Shown here: in pieces, positions 8,086-15,838 of the stretch
Position numbering within the stretch: the stretch's first letter is position 1
How the letters are laid out: every line of letters begins with the position of its first letter
Assembly (NCBI GenBank): GCA_964497585.1
Contig: CAZCDS010000048.1
Span: 1 to 51,589 of the forward strand
Source of the DNA: CAZCDS01 sp964497585
GTDB lineage: Bacteria > Desulfobacterota > Desulfomonilia > Desulfomonilales > Desulfomonilaceae
DNA: 51,589 nt
Direction: 5' to 3'
Notes under the pieces: generated by a model
Told to the model about the DNA's origin: nothing
Database searches by the model: none
Seen by the model: only the letters and a program-made list of their open reading frames with translations
Made by a program: the position numbers and the translations under genes

Positions 8086-8098
8086 AGCTCGACGCAAA

Positions 8099-8353
8099 CG
8101 GCAAGTTCAGAACCTACAACAAGGCTATGCCGCCAATTGGGCTCGCTTTCTCATGGGAGTCCTGGCCTACAACCTCCTTCACATGCTCCGGGAAAACTAC
8201 CTCGTGGGTGAAGAGATCAAGCGGCCAATGGAATAGCTGTTCAAGCGTCTGATCAAGGTCGGAGCGAAAGTCTCCTACCAGGATCGGAAGTGGCAAGCGC
8301 ATGTGGCGTCAGCGTTCTCGTTGGCCCATCACTATCGGGCCGTGTTTGGGTGA
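8099..8353 (+). pseudogene. IS1380-like transposase C-terminal remnant
   Basis: An 84-codon stretch reads as the end of a DDE transposase: GYAANWARFLMGVLAYNLLH, then a TAG stop at 8234-8236, then LFKRLIKVGAKV and a natural stop at 8353. The RLIKxGAKV block followed by a beta-rich end is typical of IS1380-family (DDE group 1) transposases. Everything upstream is missing and no initiation codon is present, so this is a dead fragment. It sits just inside the tRNA-Pro-bounded element. Confidence 0.65.
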
Positions 8354-8375
8354 AGGCGCACACTCAAGATTGTGT

Positions 8376-8405
8376 TTGACCTGAGAGCCGAGGGAGTAGT
8401 ATAAT
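8376..8405 (+). promoter_or_regulatory. Sigma70-type promoter before the stem-loop region
   Basis: TTGACC (8376-8381) and TATAAT (8400-8405) are separated by 18 bases, a near-consensus pair. No coding region starts soon after; the next credible gene begins at 8863, about 450 bases on. The intervening DNA is dense in stem-loops, so the promoter may drive a structured RNA. Confidence 0.6.
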
Positions 8406-8411
8406 AAAATT

Positions 8412-8795
8412 TTGGGGAAAGAACCGCTGATCTGACACAAATGTACAAATTAGAGTGGCTGAGCCATTTTCGGAAGCGCGGGGAGGCCGATTCGTGGAGC
8501 GAAATCCCTCGGAGATCGGTATTTCGGTATGAAACGACCGGAATCTCCGGGATCGCGGAGTGAAGGCTCCACCACCTGCAAAGTGGTGGCTTCGGCGGCC
8601 TGGTTCGCTCGGCCGGATGAAATCTGGCCATCGCAGCCGCCTTAGAACCGTCGCTTTCAAGCGGCGGTAGTCCATGCAAGAGACGGAAAACCGTCGACTT
8701 CAGTCGGAGGATGCCCGATTTCGTCCCTTCGGGCCTGCTAAAGCACTCGCCTGAAGACGAGGGGTTGTCCCCCGTTCCCCGAGGGGGGACAATAA
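8412..8795 (+). ncRNA. Candidate structured non-coding RNA
   Basis: After the promoter at 8376-8405, at least seven stems follow in order: 8510-8516/8543-8549 (CGGAGAT/ATCTCCG), 8569-8575/8583-8589, 8594-8599/8636-8641 enclosing a GGCC stem, 8647-8656/8659-8668 (ten pairs, two-base loop), 8682-8695 (GACGG-AAAA-CCGTC), 8713-8718/8729-8734, and a final GC-rich hairpin at 8765-8792. Some stems exclude each other (CTCCG 8545-8549 can also pair with 8555-8559; CCGTC can pair with AAAA-loop partner or with the downstream AGTCGG region). The open frames inside lack ribosome sites. The TTC-loop hairpins near 8647-8710 resemble right ends and guide-RNA scaffolds of IS200/IS605 elements, but no tnpA, tnpB or iscB is present. 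Transcription start and identity are inference. Confidence 0.45.
8765..8792 (+). terminator. GC-rich hairpin ending the candidate RNA
   Basis: TTGTCCCCC (8765-8773) pairs with GGGGGACAA (8784-8792), followed by TAATTCC rather than a clean T run. It could terminate the candidate RNA or insulate the secreted-protein gene at 8863. Confidence 0.4.
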
Positions 8796-8862
8796 TTCCG
8801 GATCAATAGCATAGTTCGCCTTTGTGATGGATTAGTTCAGCTACAGCGAAAGGATAAAGGAA

Positions 8863-9171
8863 ATGATGCGTCTTGTCCTTTGCATGTGCCTAGCAGCGAC
8901 AGTCCTCCTGATGCCCCTCGGGTCGTCGAACGTTGACGCGCTGGGGCCTTCTTGTCGCCACGAGTCTCCTCAGATCCCGGTCTGCCAACCACCTTTCGTT
9001 TCGATCGCCCCTTGTTGCGTCCCGTCTCCCCTCTTTCCTCCGCCTCCACCGAAGGTCGCATCGATCATTCTGCCACCGGCCGTACCCCTATGTCCAGCCC
9101 CGGTGTGTGCGCCGCCGGTCTTTCCTTGGGCGATACGAAAGGTGCCTCCTCCCGGCTTCCGGCCCTATTGA
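8863..9171 (+). CDS. Small secreted Pro/Cys-rich protein
   Basis: A 102-residue protein I do not recognise. The N terminus (MMRLVLCMCLAATVLLMPLG) is a clear signal peptide. The mature part is dominated by proline and cysteine, with PPPPPKV, CCVPSP and CAPPVFP, and hydrophobic residues between. Such a composition suggests an exported, disulfide-rich or surface-associated peptide rather than an enzyme. AAAGGA lies about 10-15 bases before the ATG. It precedes the polysaccharide-export gene set and lies in the tRNA-Pro-bounded element, so it is probably accessory cargo. Confidence 0.55.
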   Translation: MMRLVLCMCLAATVLLMPLGSSNVDALGPSCRHESPQIPVCQPPFVSIAPCCVPSPLFPPPPPKVASIILPPAVPLCPAPVCAPPVFPWAIRKVPPPGFRPY

Positions 9172-9243
9172 GCCGAGAGGGGGTAAGAGTTGACAAATAG
9201 CGAGGCTTACTGCCTTCCGAGAAAGTGAAGAGGTCACGAGACC

Positions 9244-10602
9244 ATGAGGCACCCCAAGAGCATCGATCACAGAGAGATCCGGCGTCACTACCCTTCCAAG
9301 GCTAATGGGGGTCGTCCTGTGGATGTGCAAGAGATTGAAGAACTCCGCATCGAGAAGGACTTCTTCAATCATCCTCGTCCGTGGAGGCCGGTTCTCGGCG
9401 CCTCCGGTGGAACGCGGCGGGACGGTCCCCGACCTCGCCGCGGCTGCGGGGAGAGAATCGCTCCGCGATTCCACACCGTTTCCTCGAACCCTCCCAATTC
9501 CCATGAAATTCTCCATCCCGAAGGCGGTGACCTGGAGGTCCCAACGGATTCACACCTGCGCCGCGGAGTGTCGGCCGAACGCGGTTCCAGGGGGGGACGA
9601 CCACGTCTTCCTGTCTGGGGGACGCTGGTCCTGCTGGCCGGGATATGCCTGCTCACCTGCGCGGCCTGCTTGTCGCTTTGCGTACGCATGCCGGACGACC
9701 GGTCGACGCGCCAACCTGTTCTCAGCCAAGCGCCGAAGGGATCTTTCGATAATCCTGAGGGTCAAGGGAGAAAGGATCAATCGATCCCACGGGCGTCGAT
9801 GGGGGCCTTTTCAGCTTCTCGGCCGGTGCTCTCGGCATCGGCTTCCCTGCGTCCCCATTGGCCGGCGCTCTCGGAACCAAGCACCCGGAGCAGCAGGGGC
9901 TTCGGTTCTCAGCCGGCGATGAGTGAATTCTTCAGGCAGGCAAGCACGACGAGCGCTGAGGGTGAGCCAATCATGCAATTGGTCGCCTTTCCGTCCCAGA
10001 GTCGACCGACCCGTCCCGATCTGGACCCCCTGGCAACGAAAGACGGCGGAGAATGGTACAGGGGAATGGGGACAAGAGATCACTCATTCCTTACGCGATC
10101 TCTCGCCCGCATCGACACCCAGTTGGGGAAACTGGACGTTCAGGGGAAGGAGTACGATCTCCTGCTCAATCTGATAGCTTCCCGCCGGGTAGTCTTCAGA
10201 GGTTTTATCCCGGAAGGCCAAGCTCCCGAACTGTCGTTCCTTCCGATTTTCCAGTCCAAGATAGTGGAGCTGGAAATCAAGAAGAGGGCTCTGGCGGTCA
10301 GGTACAAACCGAAGAGCAGAGAGATTCGGGCTGTGGCTCAGGAAATCGACGGCGTCAGGGACGCGATGAAGGAATATGTCGGAGAGAATCGGGTCTTCGT
10401 CAAGAAGCAGAAGGAAACCCTTATGGCCCGAAGAGCCGAACTCGAGGGATTGCTGCAAACGATGCGCCCGATCAGAAAGGCAGAGAGGGCCCCCAATCTC
10501 AGGAAGACATTCCCCGCCCGCGCCGCGCCCGCGATCTTTCCGCGGCAGAACAATATGCACCGCGCATCCGCGAAACGCCGGTCTGGTTTTGGTATGACCT
10601 AA
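9244..10602 (+). CDS. Wzz/GumC-like coiled-coil membrane protein
   Basis: A 452-residue protein. Residues 1-120 are basic and low in complexity, about 123-147 form one transmembrane helix (VWGTLVLLAGICLLTCAACL), and about 290-410 are charged and helical. The block QSKIVELEIKKRALAVRYK followed by a further helical repeat resembles the periplasmic coiled coil of polysaccharide co-polymerases (Wzz/GumC/ExoP), where similar text precedes the second membrane helix. Here no second helix or tyrosine kinase follows. Possible ribosome site AAGAGG lies before the ATG. The Wza-like gene at 11882 supports a polysaccharide-export role. The N-terminal half is atypical; a frameshift or recent degeneration is possible. 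Confidence 0.55.
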   Translation: MRHPKSIDHREIRRHYPSKANGGRPVDVQEIEELRIEKDFFNHPRPWRPVLGASGGTRRDGPRPRRGCGERIAPRFHTVSSNPPNSHEILHPEGGDLEVPTDSHLRRGVSAERGSRGGRPRLPVWGTLVLLAGICLLTCAACLSLCVRMPDDRSTRQPVLSQAPKGSFDNPEGQGRKDQSIPRASMGAFSASRPVLSASASLRPHWPALSEPSTRSSRGFGSQPAMSEFFRQASTTSAEGEPIMQLVAFPSQSRPTRPDLDPLATKDGGEWYRGMGTRDHSFLTRSLARIDTQLGKLDVQGKEYDLLLNLIASRRVVFRGFIPEGQAPELSFLPIFQSKIVELEIKKRALAVRYKPKSREIRAVAQEIDGVRDAMKEYVGENRVFVKKQKETLMARRAELEGLLQTMRPIRKAERAPNLRKTFPARAAPAIFPRQNNMHRASAKRRSGFGMT

Positions 10603-10898
10603 GACCTTGCCGCGACGTTCCTTACGAGACTGTCTTCGGGCATTGACCGTCTCTTTTCGGAGACGAGAAACACACGAAAGCCGATTCCTCCTACCATGAC
10701 GAAAGAATTCCTGGGCCAAATCGCGTCCTTGGGGGCCGCCGGAGAATTGTCCGCATCTCCAAGGTGGGCCGTACGCATGAATTCGGGATGGTCAGAGGAC
10801 GCTATGTGGGCGGGGATCGGCTCGAATAGCGGGAACATTGAAAGAAGACTCCGGTCTTGTCTTGCGGCGGATTTCGATAGTGGCCGCCCCGAGAGAAG

Positions 10899-11795
10899 AT
10901 GGCCGGGAACGGATTGACAGCCATGATCACTAGTCCAGGCTTCGGTGTGAAAAAAAGGGCGGTCAAGCTCTGTCTGGCAGCGACGCTGGCGGCCTTGCTG
11001 GCCTTTGGGCTCCCTCTTGCGTCGGACGCAGCCCCCATCGAGTACGCCCCATTCGCTTCCGTCGAATTCGAAGGCTTCTTCGGGTCGGCGGAAGGGAGGG
11101 CCGGGTTCGAGCGCGAGACGGGGGCGACAGGGACACTCAACGATCTGCAGGCGGACCTGGGATTGCCTTCCGAGCGCCGGTCTTACCGGCTCTTGTTCTC
11201 TGTCCGGCCGCTGGAGCACCATGTACTCCGGTTCTATGGGACAGCGCCCGAACATTACAAAGGCTCCAAAGTCCTCACCCGTGAGCTGAGAACCCGAAAC
11301 GCGGTCTATCTGCCCGGCACCGAGGTTGAATCGCAATTGGAGACCGCGGCCTTCGGCTTCGGGTACGACCTTGACTTCATCGTCGGCCCGAGGTGGTACG
11401 CGGGGTTCAACGGAGATCTCAGGTACATCCGCATCATGGTCAGGATCGAGGGAGCCGGCCAGGGATTCGAAGACACTCTGGCCGTCGATGAGATGGTACC
11501 CTGCTTGGGAGTCCATTTCTCTGGCAAGATGAGCGGACTCAGAGGCCGGTTGGGGCTTCCCCTCGGGCTTGGTGGAACCGCGCGCATGACGTACGGCATG
11601 ACGCCGAACTTCGTCAACTACGTGGACCTCTTTGCGGGCTTGACCATTGATTTCACCAGTTCCATGGGGCCGACATTCAACGCGAAGGTCGGCTTCCAAC
11701 ATGAGATTTTCTTCCACGACCTGGAGCCCTTCTCGGGACGGATCGTGGAAACGAGTCGAAACGGCGTCTTTTTCACCGTCGGCGCGGCCTTCTAG
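10899..11795 (+). CDS. Outer-membrane beta-barrel protein
   Basis: A 298-residue exported protein. After a basic start, VKLCLAATLAALLAFGLPLA is the signal-peptide core, with likely cleavage near SDAAP. The mature part alternates polar and aromatic/hydrophobic residues, rich in Gly, Tyr and Phe, and ends in VFFTVGAAF; a terminal Phe is the BamA recognition signature. The size fits a 10-14 strand barrel. An in-frame ATG at 10923 is an alternative start. It lies between a Wzz/GumC-like gene and a Wza-like gene, which suggests a role at the outer-membrane exit of a polysaccharide, but no specific family is recognised. The 296 bases before it hold no gene. Confidence 0.65.
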   Translation: MAGNGLTAMITSPGFGVKKRAVKLCLAATLAALLAFGLPLASDAAPIEYAPFASVEFEGFFGSAEGRAGFERETGATGTLNDLQADLGLPSERRSYRLLFSVRPLEHHVLRFYGTAPEHYKGSKVLTRELRTRNAVYLPGTEVESQLETAAFGFGYDLDFIVGPRWYAGFNGDLRYIRIMVRIEGAGQGFEDTLAVDEMVPCLGVHFSGKMSGLRGRLGLPLGLGGTARMTYGMTPNFVNYVDLFAGLTIDFTSSMGPTFNAKVGFQHEIFFHDLEPFSGRIVETSRNGVFFTVGAAF

Positions 11796-11881
11796 GGTCT
11801 GACGCACGCCCCTGGCCGGGTGGCGCTCGCTCGAAACCGGGACCGATGCCGGAATAGGTTTTGTAGACAGGAAGCTGCATC

Positions 11882-12922
11882 ATGAAGACGAACAGCGGCG
11901 CAATATCTCGCAAAGTAGCTTATCTCGCGAAAGCCCTCATTCCGCTGGCTATCCTCATCATCGGCGGGTGCGTAATCCCCAAGCACAGGGCCGTTGTCAG
12001 CGAAACTCCTCCTCATGTCGCGCAGTGCGTTACCATGAACTTTCCGTTCAACTTGTACCGGCTGACTGAGGGAGATGTTCTGGAATTCCTGTACCTTACG
12101 ATTCCAACCGTCACAAAGGCGCCCTACAGACTCTCTGTTAGCGATCAGATCGACGTTGAGTTTGCATTCCATCCGGAAATGAATCGTACCGTTCGGATCC
12201 GCCCGGACGGCCAGATCAGCATTCCCAGAAAGGACGACATCGAGGTTGCGGGACTTACCGCGAACGAGGTCAAACGCAAGTTGACCAGGATCTACGCGGA
12301 TCTGCTCAGGAAGCCGGTGATCACCGTGACCGTCCGGGAATTCAACGCCAGGCTCGCCGAGCTGCAACGAGCGATCGCAACAGCGCCCTACGGGCAGGCT
12401 CGGTTGATCACCATTCGACCGGACGGCCTGGTTTCTTTGCCGCTCATTCAGGATCAGCGGGCCGCAGGGCTGACCCTTGCTCAGCTCACCCAAGAGGTGA
12501 ACAGACGGTACCGAAAGCTCATCGGCGACATCAAGGTCTCCGTGATGCTCCGAGAAGTCGTAGGAAACAAGGTCTTTGTCGACGGCGAAGTGGGCCGCAA
12601 AGGCGTATTCACGGTCAAGGGTCCCACGACCGTTCAACAGGCGATCGCTTTGGCCGGCGGCACCCTAGAGACTGCTGAACCTCGGTCGGTTCTCGTTGTC
12701 TCCAGGGGGCCTGACGGCAGATTCATAACCCGAACCACAGACCTCACCGCGCTCGGGTCTGCTCAGGATTATTACCTCGGCGCGAACGACCTAGTCTATG
12801 TTCCCCGCAGCAGGATAGCTCGAGCCGATATCTGGGTCGACCAGAACATCAGGAAACTGATCATGTTCACCGGCTGGACCCTCGGCATCCAGTCCGACCT
12901 CGGACGAGTCACCACGAGATAG
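11882..12922 (+). CDS. Wza-type polysaccharide export lipoprotein
   Basis: A 346-residue outer-membrane polysaccharide export (OPX) protein. The signal peptide ends in a lipobox (LIIGGC, Cys about residue 30), so the mature protein is a lipoprotein. The Poly_export domain is seen as YRLSVSDQIDVEF followed by RIRPDGQISIPRKDDIEVAG, and repeated as TIRPDGLVSLPLIQDQRAAG. An SLBB-type domain follows (KVFVDGEVGRKGVFTV and QQAIALAGG). The C-terminal region WVDQNIRKLIMFTGW is a probable amphipathic helix for the outer-membrane pore. AGGAAG lies eight bases before the ATG. It forms the export channel with the upstream Wzz/GumC-like protein. No flippase or polymerase gene lies nearby. Confidence 0.9.
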   Translation: MKTNSGAISRKVAYLAKALIPLAILIIGGCVIPKHRAVVSETPPHVAQCVTMNFPFNLYRLTEGDVLEFLYLTIPTVTKAPYRLSVSDQIDVEFAFHPEMNRTVRIRPDGQISIPRKDDIEVAGLTANEVKRKLTRIYADLLRKPVITVTVREFNARLAELQRAIATAPYGQARLITIRPDGLVSLPLIQDQRAAGLTLAQLTQEVNRRYRKLIGDIKVSVMLREVVGNKVFVDGEVGRKGVFTVKGPTTVQQAIALAGGTLETAEPRSVLVVSRGPDGRFITRTTDLTALGSAQDYYLGANDLVYVPRSRIARADIWVDQNIRKLIMFTGWTLGIQSDLGRVTTR

Positions 12923-13068
12923 GTCAAATCTCTTGATCATTCCGGGGGCTTTGTTCGTTTCTCTCGAATGGTCCCAGCGATTTCTACATTCAAACAGCTC
13001 TCTGACGCACGGGAAGAGCGGAAGAAATGGGGTTCATCGCGTAATCGCGCACCTCACCTTTTTGGTCT

Positions 13069-13445
13069 TCATCCAATAAGTTGGTACCTGGTCTGATGGA
13101 GCGCATAGATCTTGAGGATGAAGAAAGCCCGGTCTCGGAAGCCGTATGCCTGCCTTTGTAGGGTCTTGATCTTGTTGTTGGTTCCCTCCAGTGGTCCGGT
13201 GGAGATGGGACAGTCGTAATAGGCGAGGATTCCCTTGCTGTGGGTCCGTAAAGTCTTGGCGAAATCCTTGAGTATTCGGACGCCGGATGCTTCGGCCCGT
13301 AGTATCCAATCGTCAAGGTGAGACTCGGCAGCTGTCTTGTTGGACAGACCCCACAGGAGGCGGAGATCCTCCTTCATGTAGGAGGCCGTAGCCAACGGCT
13401 TGTTGAGCCTCAGAGCCTCTTCGAGACATTCACGACGGAGGATGA
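13069..13445 (-). pseudogene. ISL3-family transposase C-terminal remnant
   Basis: About 120 codons read as the C-terminal part of an ISL3/IS1167-type DDE transposase: NKPLATASYMKEDLRLLW, then PLEGTNNKIKTLQRQAYG and the end ALHQTRYQLIG. The EGTNNKIK(T/V)xxRxxYG block holds the final catalytic Glu and is diagnostic. The N-terminal zinc-binding, HTH and first catalytic segments are missing. Homology breaks near 13440, where the opposite strand switches into the Cas3-like HD sequence, so this is a recombination or deletion junction. Confidence 0.85.
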
Positions 13446-13854
13446 GACGGCTTCGGTCACAACCCGGGTAGCTCTCGGGGAGCATTGCGAGAATGTGGGG
13501 CAACTGGCCGAGTCATTTGGTCAGCGCTGCGGCTTCCCGCAGGAAATAGTTCACAGCCTGAAGCTGAGCGGCAAGGGGCACGACATAGGAAAGGGCGATA
13601 TTCGGTATCAAGCATTCCTTCACGGTGGGAGCCTTCTCCGTGCCACGTTGGCGTCAGAGAGCTACGCGAAATCGTCGGGGCTCATCGAAAGCCGAGCTGA
13701 ACAACGCACAGCTTGGAGGAAAAGCAACCTACCGGACGGCTTTCGCCACGAACAGCTTTCAGTGTCTCTCGTACAACATCTTCCGGAGCTTCTGGATGGG
13801 ATCTATGACCGAGACCTGGTCCTGCATCTCATCGGGTCTCATCATGGTCGCTGA
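13435..13854 (+). pseudogene. Cas3-like HD nuclease fragment
   Basis: About 139 codons resemble the HD nuclease region of Cas3, most like the type I-G (formerly I-U) form. Visible motifs are LGEHCENVGQLAESFG, GKGHDIGKGDIRYQAFLHGG (HD dyad at about 13579), GFRHEQLSVSL and DRDLVLHLIGSHHGR, in that order and with spacing typical of Cas3 HD domains. The helicase part is absent: a stop at 13852 follows and the recombinase fragment begins directly in the same frame. The apparent upstream extension to 13318 overlaps ISL3 sequence and is not part of the domain. No other cas gene or repeat array is in the window, so this is a relic, or the edge of a deleted CRISPR-Cas locus. Confidence 0.6.
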
Positions 13855-13855
13855 C

Positions 13856-14598
13856 GTTGCACAGAACGCCGGAAAGAGGGGGCTTCGTCCGGAACGATTA
13901 ACTGGGAGCTGAGCAGCCTGTCAAGGCTGTTCGAGACGTTGAGAGAGTTGCAGTACGTGGACGTCAATCCGGCTCGCATGGTCAAACGGCTTCCTCGAGA
14001 ATCCGGTGAGCGGTCTGCCTACATCGCGTTGTCGGATGTTCAGGCCATTGCCGACCGGGTACCCGAGTGGTTGCGGCCGATCATCTGGACGGCTTTCTAC
14101 TCCGGCATGAGGCGTGGAGAGATCCTAGGCCTCAGAAGGCAGAGCGTGAACCTTCCTCGGCGGATCATCACCTTGACGCCAAAGGAGACAAAGGAAGGTC
14201 ATTGGAAACGGGTTCCAATCCACGCAAAGCTGGTATTGGCTCTTGAGGCAGCAATGCGGGTGACTTCCCTGGGGACCGACCGGGTATTCTTGTTGCGGGA
14301 TCGAAAAGGGGTGAGACCTCCCCATTTTGAATCGCTCAAGAACCCATGGCGGAAAGCCTGTGCTGCTGTGGGACTCGACCCTCGTCCGAGATTCCATGAC
14401 CTTCGTCACACATGGCGTGCCAATGCTCGTCGGTCACGGGTTGACCCGGCGATTGCTGAAGCCATTCTGGGGCACTGGTCCAGGGAAAAGCCTGTGCATG
14501 AGCGCTACGGTATGATTTCTGACGAGGAGCTTGTTGAAGCCATCGACTCCATGACCTTCGATCATGGTCCGACGGAAATCCACGTAGCGGGGAGGTGA
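13856..14598 (+). pseudogene. Tyrosine recombinase, N-terminally truncated
   Basis: About 247 codons remain, starting inside the core-binding domain (SSGTINWELSSLSRLF) and running to a normal C terminus. The catalytic set is complete: GMRRGEI (first Arg), HDLRHTWR, LGHW and ERYG. It is clearly related to the recombinase at 6731-7825, with near-identical ends (ISDEELVEAIDSMTFDHG), but keeps the segment that one has lost. A TTG at 13939 could restart translation, but without arm-binding and most of the core-binding domain the product would not recombine normally. The upstream boundary is a fusion with the Cas3-like fragment. It ends 92 bp before the second tRNA-Pro remnant. Confidence 0.85.
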
Positions 14599-14612
14599 AC
14601 AGTTGGGAAAAA

Positions 14613-14635
14613 GGGAAACAAAAAGGAAACAAATC
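14613..14635. other. Candidate arm-type sites (GGAAACAAA class)
   Basis: GGGAAACAAAAAGGAAACAA forms a tandem repeat directly after the recombinase stop. The same GGAAACAAA unit recurs twice at about 35138-35158, beyond the third junction. This suggests both sites belonged to elements using the same integrase specificity. Confidence 0.45.
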
Positions 14636-14645
14636 GGCTTCCCAA

Positions 14646-14672
14646 GAAAAAAGGCCCTGTGTCGGCAGGGCC
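14646..14672 (-). terminator. tRNA-Pro Rho-independent terminator
   Basis: On the minus strand GGCCCTG (14666-14672) pairs perfectly with CAGGGCC (14653-14659) around a six-base loop, followed by TTTTTT and CTT. It lies just downstream of the encoded CCA of the tRNA remnant, so it is the native terminator of that tRNA gene, carried along in the integration repeat. The copy at attachment site 1 has lost most of the pairing. Confidence 0.8.
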
Positions 14673-14689
14673 TAACTCCTTGATGTTAC

Positions 14690-14737
14690 TGGTCGGGACG
14701 ACTGGATTTGAACCAGCGACCCCTGCATCCCGGATGC
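14690..14737 (-). other. Attachment site 2: tRNA-Pro(CGG) 3' part
   Basis: Minus-strand sequence again gives the anticodon loop region through T arm, acceptor 3' strand, discriminator A and CCA (14690-14692) of tRNA-Pro(CGG). The D arm and 5' half are missing. The 67 bases 14666-14732 equal 7884-7950 exactly, a spacing of 6782 bp. In the loop, one base differs after the shared block (CCCGG here, CCCGA at site 1), close to where tRNA-targeting recombinases exchange strands. Confidence 0.85.
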
Positions 14738-15170
14738 GTTTTCAGGGGTAACAATAACAGGACCTTGTCCCAAAACCCCAACAATTTCAATCCCCATTGT
14801 TCCCGTTCAATCCCGATTGATCCCGTTCAGTCCAAAAAAGTGTGATCAAAATCCGAATTCGCGTAGGCCCGAAACCTCAAGTGACGCTATGAGGAATCAT
14901 TTTTCGGACGCGTGAGCGAATTTTGTCCCTCCTTCGCCATGCCGATTAATGTTTTCATTGCTCTGACAGCTCACTTCACCACTCTTCCTTCTTCTCGGTC
15001 CGGGTCCAAGAAAGGCTCACAGTCTTGACTCGTGCTCACGGTAGAGCCTATTGATTGAATCCGCTGGAGGTCGGTACCCCAGGGACTGGCGTGCTGAGTT
15101 CGAGACATGAGGAGGGGGACCGCGCAGCCTAGCAGGAGCGCCCTGGGACGAGTTGGAAAGGAGTGGACAC
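14738..15170. other. Element-end repeats, then featureless DNA
   Basis: From about 14775 to 14850 there are ATTGTTCCCG/GATTGATCCCG-type repeats and then TGTGATCAAAA, matching in layout the stretches beyond the other two junctions. From about 14855 to the ribosome site of the DUF1330 gene I see no gene, RNA or clear promoter. Confidence 0.45.
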
Positions 15171-15455
15171 ATGAGCGCTTACCTTGTTGGCCATATCATC
15201 GTCAAGGATGCAGACAAGTGGGCGGAATACCGTCGACAGGTTCCATCGACCCTCGAGCCGTGGGGAGCTGAGGTCGTCCTTCGGGGCAGCCGAGCAGAGG
15301 TCCTGGCCGGTGAGCACCACCATACGGACACGGTCGTTCTCCGGTTCCCGGATAGGGGGGCCGTTCGCAAGTGGTATGATTCTTCAGCCTATCAGGCCCT
15401 CATTCCCCTCCGAGAACAGGCAGCGGACGTGGTACTGGTGAGCTATGATGATTAG
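15171..15455 (+). CDS. DUF1330 family protein
   Basis: A 94-residue small cytoplasmic protein of the DUF1330 (dimeric alpha/beta barrel) family. Recognisable features are the start YLVGHIIVKDADKWAEYR, the middle LRGSRAEVLAGE and the TVVLRFPDRGAVRKWYDS and YQALIPLREQAADVVLV blocks, all in family order and covering its usual full length. The molecular role of the family is not established. The ATG at 15171 follows AAAGGAG by about nine bases, better than the ATG six codons earlier that overlaps this site. It lies upstream of the IclR regulator in the same direction and may belong with the catabolic locus. Confidence 0.85.
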   Translation: MSAYLVGHIIVKDADKWAEYRRQVPSTLEPWGAEVVLRGSRAEVLAGEHHHTDTVVLRFPDRGAVRKWYDSSAYQALIPLREQAADVVLVSYDD

Positions 15456-15838
15456 CGGCCGGCATTTCCGGAGCGGAGCCTCAGGAGAAGAGCAAAGCAG
15501 AGCGCAGAAGACGGGGAGTTGAGTAACGTGTTCCACAGGAAGATGGCTCTGCGCATTCCCGACGGTGGGGGGGTATCCGGGATAAGGGGCCGCACTCGCG
15601 GCTCGCGGCAAAGCTTTTCATTTCCATTAGCCGCCCTGACTAGGGCGCAGCTTTGATCCTCTGTCCCTCAGGGAGAGTGGGTGAGGACGGGGCAAACGTA
15701 GGCTTAGTAACGGTTCATTATGCCCACCCCGGGATGGCGATCGAGTCATCAAGAGTTGACTTTTGACCAGAGTGGTGCAATATACGATATCCGCTTTCGG
15801 AATGCGAATCTCACCACCCCGTAGAAAGGTGGAGTACT
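15456..15838. other. Intergenic region before the IclR gene
   Basis: No gene is visible. The right end carries the candidate promoter at 15756-15783 and a ribosome site AAAGGTGGAG about five bases before the GTG start of the regulator. Confidence 0.5.
15756..15783 (+). promoter_or_regulatory. Possible promoter of the IclR gene
   Basis: TTGACT (15756-15761) and CAATAT (15778-15783) are 16 bases apart and about 55 bases before the GTG start. The -35 is good and the -10 moderate. IclR regulators usually control their own promoter, but I cannot identify an operator with confidence. Confidence 0.35.

Noticed and set aside
8332..8679. Minus-strand open frames in the stem-loop region
   Set aside because: They have no ribosome site and follow the hairpins of the candidate RNA; the codon pattern looks non-coding.
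13318..13434. N-terminal extension of the Cas3-like frame
   Set aside because: The bases are the antisense of the ISL3 transposase, whose protein motifs are clear on the minus strand, so the extension is fortuitous.
13000..14700. CRISPR array near the Cas3-like fragment
   Set aside because: I found no regularly spaced direct repeats of 25-40 bases in this segment or elsewhere in the window.
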